A DNA stretch of 64,000 nucleotides from Cenococcum geophilum 1.58 (lineage: Eukaryota > Ascomycota > Dothideomycetes > Gloniales > Gloniaceae), in contig KV748185.1 of the NCBI GenBank assembly GCA_001692895.1, positions 2,294,001-2,358,000 of the forward strand, given 5' to 3'. The position numbers and the translations under genes were made by a program. The notes under the pieces were generated by a model. That model made no database searches, was not told the origin of the DNA, and saw only the letters and a list, made by a program, of their open reading frames with translations. Each line of letters begins with the position of its first letter. Positions within the stretch are counted from its first letter, which is position 1. Positions 57,730 to 64,000 of the stretch are shown here, piece by piece.

Positions 57730-58943
57730 ATGGATAGGGATAGAGAGACTCTATGGACTCGCCGCTCGAAGTAAGACCCTCCACCCCGCGCATCCTTGTC
57801 AAGCGTTGCTCAGGTACTGATTCTTTGCGTAAAGCTCCAGCAAGCTCTCTCTTTCCACGTCCAATTCCGACCACCATGATGGAAAGTACGACCACCCAAC
57901 CCGCAGCTACTCTTCTTCGAAGCGCTTTGGTGGCGATACTTCTTCGCATGGTGGAAGATCGAATCCCTTCAACGCCATGTCGCCCTTAACAAGCGGCAAC
58001 CTGGCTTCCCCGACCGCAGGAGCTTCAACGGCTTTTGGACTGGGTTCTGGAGCCTTTGCGTCTTTTGGGTCCGCAACTAAAACTCCCAAAACACCTGGTA
58101 CTGCTTTCGATTTTGGTAAACCGGCCACATCGGCTATAACTCCCACAACACCAAGCGAAAAACGAGACAAACCAGTAGCGAAATCTGTGAGTAATGCTCG
58201 CAAGGAGTCTCAATCTACCACTACGTTGGAGGATGCCGCTGCGTCAGGCGGACCCTCATTAGATTTAGCAGTGCCGTGGCCGTTAAAATATACCTGGGTA
58301 ATCTGGTATAGGCCTCCTACGTCCAAGAACTCGGACTACGAGAAGTCCACAAAGCCCTTGTGTAAAATGAGTACTGCACAGGACTTTTGGAAGGTCTTTG
58401 TTCATCTAAAGCGACCTTCCACTCTTCCTACCGTCTCCGACTATCATTTTTTCAAAGAAGGCATTCGTCCCGTGTGGGAAGATGATGAGAACAAAAAAGG
58501 TGGTAAATGGATAATGAGATTAAAGAAAGGTGTGTCGGATCGGTACTGGGAAGACTTGCTTATGGCTATGATTGGCGACCAGTTCGCTGAAGCAGGAGAA
58601 GAAGTGTGTGGTGCCGTTTTGAGCGTTAGGAGCGGCGAAGATGTCTTTAGCATCTGGACCAAGAATGATGGTGGTCGGAATATTAAAATTAGGTGAGCTT
58701 CTACTCATGCCTGAGTATCAATATTCTCTAATTGCCCACAGAGAAACCATCAAGCGAGTCCTCACTCTACCTCAAGACACACAGATTGTCTGGAAGAGCC
58801 ATGATGACAGCATAGCACAGAGGTCTGCGATTGACCAAGCTCGTCAGGAGAAAGCTGGACATCACAGCACCGAGAAGCGTCGAACTGTTTCCAACGCTGA
58901 GGAGTCAGCTCCCAACAAAGACAAGACCACGACAGGCTCATGA
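57730..58943 (+). CDS. eIF4E-like cap-binding protein, class II (4EHP type)
   Basis: Binds the mRNA 5' cap; class II members usually repress or tune translation rather than drive it. Exons 57730-57770, 57835-58692 and 58742-58943 (introns 64 and 49 bp) give 366 residues. The first exon encodes MDRDRETLWTRRS. Residues 15-155 are a Ser/Gly/Thr-rich disordered lead. The fold starts at PWPLKYTWVIWY (W162, W168, W171). It continues with FWKVF (W199), GIRPVWED (W228), the segment GGKWIMRLKKG (W239) and RYWEDLL. The position usually Trp56 in canonical eIF4E is within a YRPP context, as in 4EHP proteins. The C-terminal tail after VWKSHDDS is basic and disordered. Confidence 0.9.
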
Positions 58944-59566
58944 GGGAGACGCTATATTTTAAGCTTTCATCACTAATTGCATGCATTATACGGCTTCAAT
59001 GAATTCATCGGGTTAGGTTAGCGTGCGTTTGGTTTTCTGGCATCCATGGAAGGCTGCTTTTGGGTTTCTTTTCTTGGGTGGAGAGGAGCGTATAGCGTTT
59101 CACAACCACTACCTGTATTCTAGCCGCGATTTTTCAGTTTTGTGTTGGGCAGCATTGTGAACTTGTAACGGGTGGGGTCAGTGAATTGAGATTCATGGGC
59201 TAATGGTCCAGTCTACGAGACACGGTCCACGCAGAAAATGACATGCTGGAGAGATTTGCAAATATAAAAGGTCATAGGGATCATGAGGCACTTTACGTGT
59301 CCGGAAATATTAAGTGTAAATGTAGCTAACAGTCCGAGCCGGTGGCGTTTTGTGTCTTGGTTCCTCGAGGCTCAAAGGAAGCGAGAGTGAACTGTACGTC
59401 AGGGTTGTTAACCTCAACTGAACCGCAAGTGGAGAGCCTTTAGTCAGTCGCGTCCACACTTCACACCCACAACGCTGGTGAAAATGGTATTTCTGGGCGC
59501 ACAAAAGCCGTACCTATACAGTTTGCCCGGCCAAGCTGTTTCAACCTTGACAACCCTCTCTCGCTA
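58944..59566. other. Intergenic between eIF4E-like and Ulp2-like genes
   Basis: Same-strand neighbours, so it holds a 3' end and a promoter. The minus frame 59461-59802 is the shadow of the next gene's first exon. Nothing else was recognised. Confidence 0.5.
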
Positions 59567-62500
59567 ATGCCTCCGATGCCCGCATTACCGGCGTTTCTGA
59601 GCAGTAGCCTTGGTGCTGCCGTAGAAAGTGTAGGAAGTCTCTTCTCATCCACCACTCCGCCTGACGCCAACAAAGCCCAGAAGGCTTCCACAGAGGTCTG
59701 TAATCCCCATAAAGCAACGCTGGCTTGTGAAGTCCTGCGATGGACTATTTGAGCTCGCAAACGAGTTAACACTCTTACTACTAGACGAATGATGCTACCC
59801 ACGCGACCCTTGCGAGCGGATCCACAAGAGCGACAACTGCAGAACGAGACCTTCGTAACCGGTACCGTGACCCATCAAGAGAACATATAAGCAGACGAAT
59901 ACTCATAAATCCAACCAGCCCACCAGAGACAAATATTCGTGAGCGTCGAAGAGACTATAGAAGCCCTGACGAGCGGCGGCTTACAGGGGACTACGGGTGA
60001 GGATTTTTGTGCACTGAGGCCTGGTTAGAATACTTATGGCTTGTCTTAGGACCCCGGCGGATGCTGTTATTATAAAACCTCCAACTGCTCGAGCACCTAT
60101 GGCAAGATCTAAGGTCAGTCTACTACTCTACCCTTACTGAATCTAGCTGAAGATAGCTGCAGCCGTTCCCTGGGATTTATAAGCCGCTCAACACGTTGGG
60201 TCATGCTGGACCGTTTGGTGGGAGGCTTCGAGGAAGACCTGAAACGTATAGTACAAAGCGTCGGTCGGTTATGCGTTTAGATAGCCTTAAGTTACAGGAG
60301 AGCCGCGGAGATAATGTCGTTAGGCAGGGGAGAATCTATGCGCGCCCTGAAGGAGAGCTGTCGCCATACAAGAGGAGAAAGACACAAACCATCATGTCTC
60401 CTTCGAATGTCATCGATCTCGAACAAGACGACCCGACTCCCTCAGACACCCATCGTCGAGAGCGAATTGCGGAGAGGGATCTGTCTTTTGTTCAGTCACC
60501 ATTTTCCTCACACTCGCAAAATAGCTTTGACTCCGGCCGTAGGACTGCTTATGGTAGCTTTGCGCCAAATGAATTTCGAACAGTGAACGAGACTGTAGAT
60601 CCTCGCCGAAGGAAACAAAAGCATCTTCAGAGTCAGCCGGGTAACCGCAAATCCACTACACCAACGCGTGCACCACCAAATACTTTCTCAATTTCTCAGG
60701 GACGCAACAGAACGGGGAATGCTGGCCTAGCAATCGAGGTGTCAGATGACGACAGTATCCCTCAACACGCTGAGATTAAGAGATCATCGAATCTGATGGA
60801 ACCACTTCAGCGTTTGTTAGAGAGTGCATCGCCCTCGCCGCCTAGACACGCACTTCAGGACCACGAATCCAGTCTGAAGTCCAAATACTTCCATAATAGA
60901 TCTGGAGATATGTCTGGTGAGGAAGATAATATCGTCGAGGTTCGAGATTCCTACTCTAGTTCGGCAATCTACCGTGGTCTCAAGAGGGGCTTTCAGTCGG
61001 AGAGGTCTCGTTCTCCCCCGCTTCGCACGAAATTTAAGCGGATCGACGACCTTGATAGCAGCATTGACGAATTACAGAGGCCTGAGAGTGTTTCCGAACA
61101 ACGTTCAACTAGGATGGATAAACCTTCAAATACCACCCAGCCAGCCAATTCAGCTGCTAGAAGAAAACCGGGGAAGGGTCGCAATTCTGGGTGGCCAATG
61201 AAATTGGTTCGCACACACGGAAAGACGTTTGTCGGACCTACACTAAATCTAAAGTATGATGATGAAACCAGGAGCTTCTATGTCCGCATTTATGATGCGG
61301 ACTCGTCGTCCTACGTACTACAAGACCGAATTGAACTACGGAAAATCAACAGGGCCCTTAAGGAGGATGAAAAATGCCGAATTCGTGTCATAGGCTCTAG
61401 GGTTAATACTCAAACATGGACATATGATCTCGAGTTTTCCGACCGGAAAAGTTACAATGCATTTCTTTTGTATGTTACTACACCCGACATAAAAGTATAT
61501 TCAAAATCAAGGTAAAACCCCTGCAATATGGTGGATATGCATGCGCTAATAATTCTCCTCAGTGGGGAAATGGACACATTATTCGGTCAAAAACTTGAAG
61601 CCGGGCCATCATGCAATACTTTGGGTCCATCGGATATGTATGATGACGGTGTTGACGAACTGGCTCTTCTTCAGGCTCGGACACAGAGGGAAACTAATCA
61701 CGCACAACAATCTCTCCAAGCGACAGTTGAACCAAGTGTCGAGCACCGACGCCAAAACAACCTTAAATCGAAATTGCGCGCCAGTCTCCCCGATGACGTG
61801 ACCGAGAAGAGGCTTCGGAATCTAAAAGACAATGTTTGTCTAGATGCAACATCTGTTGAGCAGAAGCCATCTCCCGGCCGGCTTCGTAGCACACGGTTGA
61901 GTAACTCGATGGATAAATCCAGAACGATATCAAACCAAAGGCCTTCGCCACCACCTCCTGAGTATGTCACTATCCCGATGCTTAAGTCCTTTTACTGACC
62001 GAGAAACAAGGAGCATCCCTTATTCTATCGATCCTGGTCTGGGCCCTAAGTGGGATCAGTAAGCTGCTTTGTAAAAGAATGGATATTTGTGATTTACTAA
62101 CTCTATTAGACCTGTCATCTATCCACCCACTGGTCGCCGACGGGCACACGTAGATTTTGACGATCTCCTACGTCTTGATGATGGCGAATTCCTGAACGAT
62201 AATCTGATCGACTTTTATATGAAGTACGCACTGCGAAGCCCATTCTTTTAAAGATATCTAACGTCCTTCAGCTGGGCCTACAATAATGCGAATCTCCCGC
62301 CTAATAAGGTATATTTCTTCAATACCTATTTCTACAGCTCGCTCTCGAAGCCTCAAAAGGGCCAGCGCGGTATCAACTACAACGCTGTACAACGCTGGAC
62401 CGCCAAGGAAGACATATTCAATTACGACTATGTGGTGGTTCCAATAAATGAAGAGTAAGTCACTTAATCAATCATGTTTGCAACCCACTTAGTGGTCGTT

Positions 62501-64000
62501 CCAGTGCTCATTGGTATGTTGCAATCATATGCAATCTGACCAAAATCGATCGCATTCTCCATAAAGAGCTATCATCGGAAGCTGCCACAAGATCTAGTCC
62601 AAACCAGCTTGGGGAAAGCGACAAGATTCAAGATGCCATCAACAATTCCTCAGATGAGACTGAACGGAAAAGAAAGGAAAATTCTATCTATGAATCTAAT
62701 GACCCCGATGTCATCGATGATCCTCTTGATCGGGACGAGTCCGAAGACCTCTCGTTGATCCAACATGACATGAACCTTGTCAAACGTGGGATTCCACAAG
62801 CGCAAGATGAGCAGCAAATAAAATACGACGATGAAGAATGGCCTGACCCACAAGAAAACCGGCGTTCTTATGCCACATCTCCTTTTCAAGAGACACTCGC
62901 AATGCGAAATCTATCAATACAGGAAGAATCAGCAGGCCGCCTGTTAGCAAGCCCGACCCCAAAATCGGACATTGGAGGAAAGAAGAAGTCAAGGAGAAAG
63001 TCGGCACCGGGATTGAAAAAGTATGATCCAGATGAGTCAGTAATTTCCACAAATGTCTTCTACACCTTCATTTCTAACGCAAGCTTTACAGACCTATTAT
63101 CATTGTGCTAGATTCCCTTGGAGCAACTCACCCTAGGACAGTCAGACACCTCAAAGACTACGTTTCAGAGGAAGGGAAAGCGAAGCGTAGCATTGACGCA
63201 ATCATTGACAAATCTATGAACCCAAAGGAGATCCCGCTGCAGAATAATTTCTGCGATTGCGGGCTTTTCCTTCTGGGTTATCTAGACAAGTTCTTTGTTA
63301 ACCCAAGGGAATTTGTTACCAAGATCCTAACTCGGGAGATGAGTGTAGAGATAGATTGGCCTGACTTGGATCCTAAGCAAACGAGGAACTGCATACGCGA
63401 TCTCCTTTTCAAGCTCGCAAAGGAGCAGCAGGCTGAAAGACGAAAGCTGGAGTTAGAGAAGCGCGAGAAGAGAAAGAAGAAAATGTCCCCTAGTAAGAGG
63501 CAAGCCTCGGAGGCAAGCCTCGAACGATCGACTCCAGTACTCCTGAAACAACAATCACCACCTCGACCACCAAATAGTCCCCAGGTCGTTATCCAAAGAC
63601 GGCAACCAAAAGCTGAACCGACGGAACCAAAGGTGGCTATGTCGGTTGAATCTGATGTCAATGCTCGCTCGAGACAGAAGTCTTCACGCGATCCAAACGA
63701 TCTCCGCCAAGGACGTCATATAGGTAACTCGGAGGAACTGGTCGAGATCGAAGATTCACAGTCCCAGGCTAGGACTGTGGGTCTAAACAGTCTTCCTCTG
63801 GCTGCTCGCGTTGAAAGCTCGGAGGAACTGATTGAAATCGCAGATTCTCAGCCATCTCCCACGCCTGTGACCTCTCATTCGAATGATGTTCATCTTCTGA
63901 AGAATACAAATGAGTCTCAAGAGTTCGCAGACGCCGGTTTCTTAAAAGACACATTACGCGACCAATTAGAGCGTTCTGCGGGTTATTCCGCTGAAGCCCA
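59567..64000 (+). CDS. ulp2: Ulp2-type SUMO protease, 3' end outside the window
   Basis: A nuclear cysteine protease that trims poly-SUMO chains. Ten exons are predicted: 59567-59695, 59785-59996, 60050-60113, 60157-61511, 61563-61961, 62011-62058, 62110-62223, 62272-62454, 62505-63035 and 63092 onward; all phases agree. At least 1,314 residues. A PH-like stretch (THGKTFVGPTLNLKY) precedes the protease. The catalytic triad is H837 (DAHWYVAII), D1019 (VLDSLG) and C1068 (NNFCDCGLF), with EFLNDNLIDFYM at the domain start. The 182-residue insert between His and Asp is acidic and charged, a hallmark of the Ulp2/SENP6/7 branch. EELVEIEDS and EELIEIADS in the tail look like SUMO-interacting motifs. 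The first exon and start are the least certain part. Confidence 0.88.

Noticed and set aside
61962..62010. Frameshift in the SUMO protease after PPPPE
   Set aside because: A 49 bp intron with GTATGT donor, TACTGAC branch-like site and CAAG acceptor restores the frame into SIPYSIDPGLGPKWD.

Overview
The window looks like nuclear DNA of a filamentous ascomycete (Pezizomycotina; a leotiomycete is my guess, not proven). Protein genes have 46-115 bp introns with GT/AG ends, intergenic spacers are compact, and one large block is riddled with C-to-T / G-to-A changes that turn CAG, CAA and TGG codons into TAG or TAA. That is the usual footprint of repeat-induced point mutation (RIP). Exon joins were made by eye from splice sites, reading-frame phase and family similarity, so exon edges are predictions.

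Left gene block (1-18 kb): a decayed short-chain dehydrogenase; a 1.83 kb RIP-damaged pogo/Fot1-like DNA transposon with 66 bp terminal inverted repeats and a TA target duplication; an isopenicillin-N acyltransferase-like hydrolase; the divergent pair SRP54 and RRP15; a Ca3427-type periplasmic-binding-like protein; a flavin monooxygenase; an AYR1-like dehydrogenase; and a PRISE-type reductase broken by one TAA codon.

Transposon sink (about 18.5-51 kb): nearly all sequence is repeat-derived and most is RIP-mutated. A Tc1/mariner copy (E) is split by a Ty3/Gypsy chromodomain retrotransposon (B, 19717-44075). B is split by a LINE (C, 22394-35874) and by a small non-autonomous LTR element (D, 39999-42938). 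The LINE is split by a second Gypsy copy of the same family in opposite orientation (A, 27240-35169). Target duplications support the joins (CCCTA for A, AAGAATAATAT for the LINE, AGAAT for D). Removing the inserts leaves B at 7,922 bp against 7,930 bp for A. To the right lie a solo LTR, a 35 bp minisatellite, a ruined Crypton (Ndc10-type tyrosine recombinase) and a Helitron fragment ending in a hairpin.

Right gene block (51.7-64 kb): aspartyl aminopeptidase (M18), protein phosphatase inhibitor 2 (Glc8/IPP-2), a class II eIF4E-like cap-binding protein, and a ten-exon Ulp2-type SUMO protease that runs off the right edge. These are unlinked housekeeping functions. I see no biosynthetic cluster, RNA gene, CRISPR array or clear captain gene. 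The most informative content is the datable nesting of elements and the patches inside it that escaped RIP.
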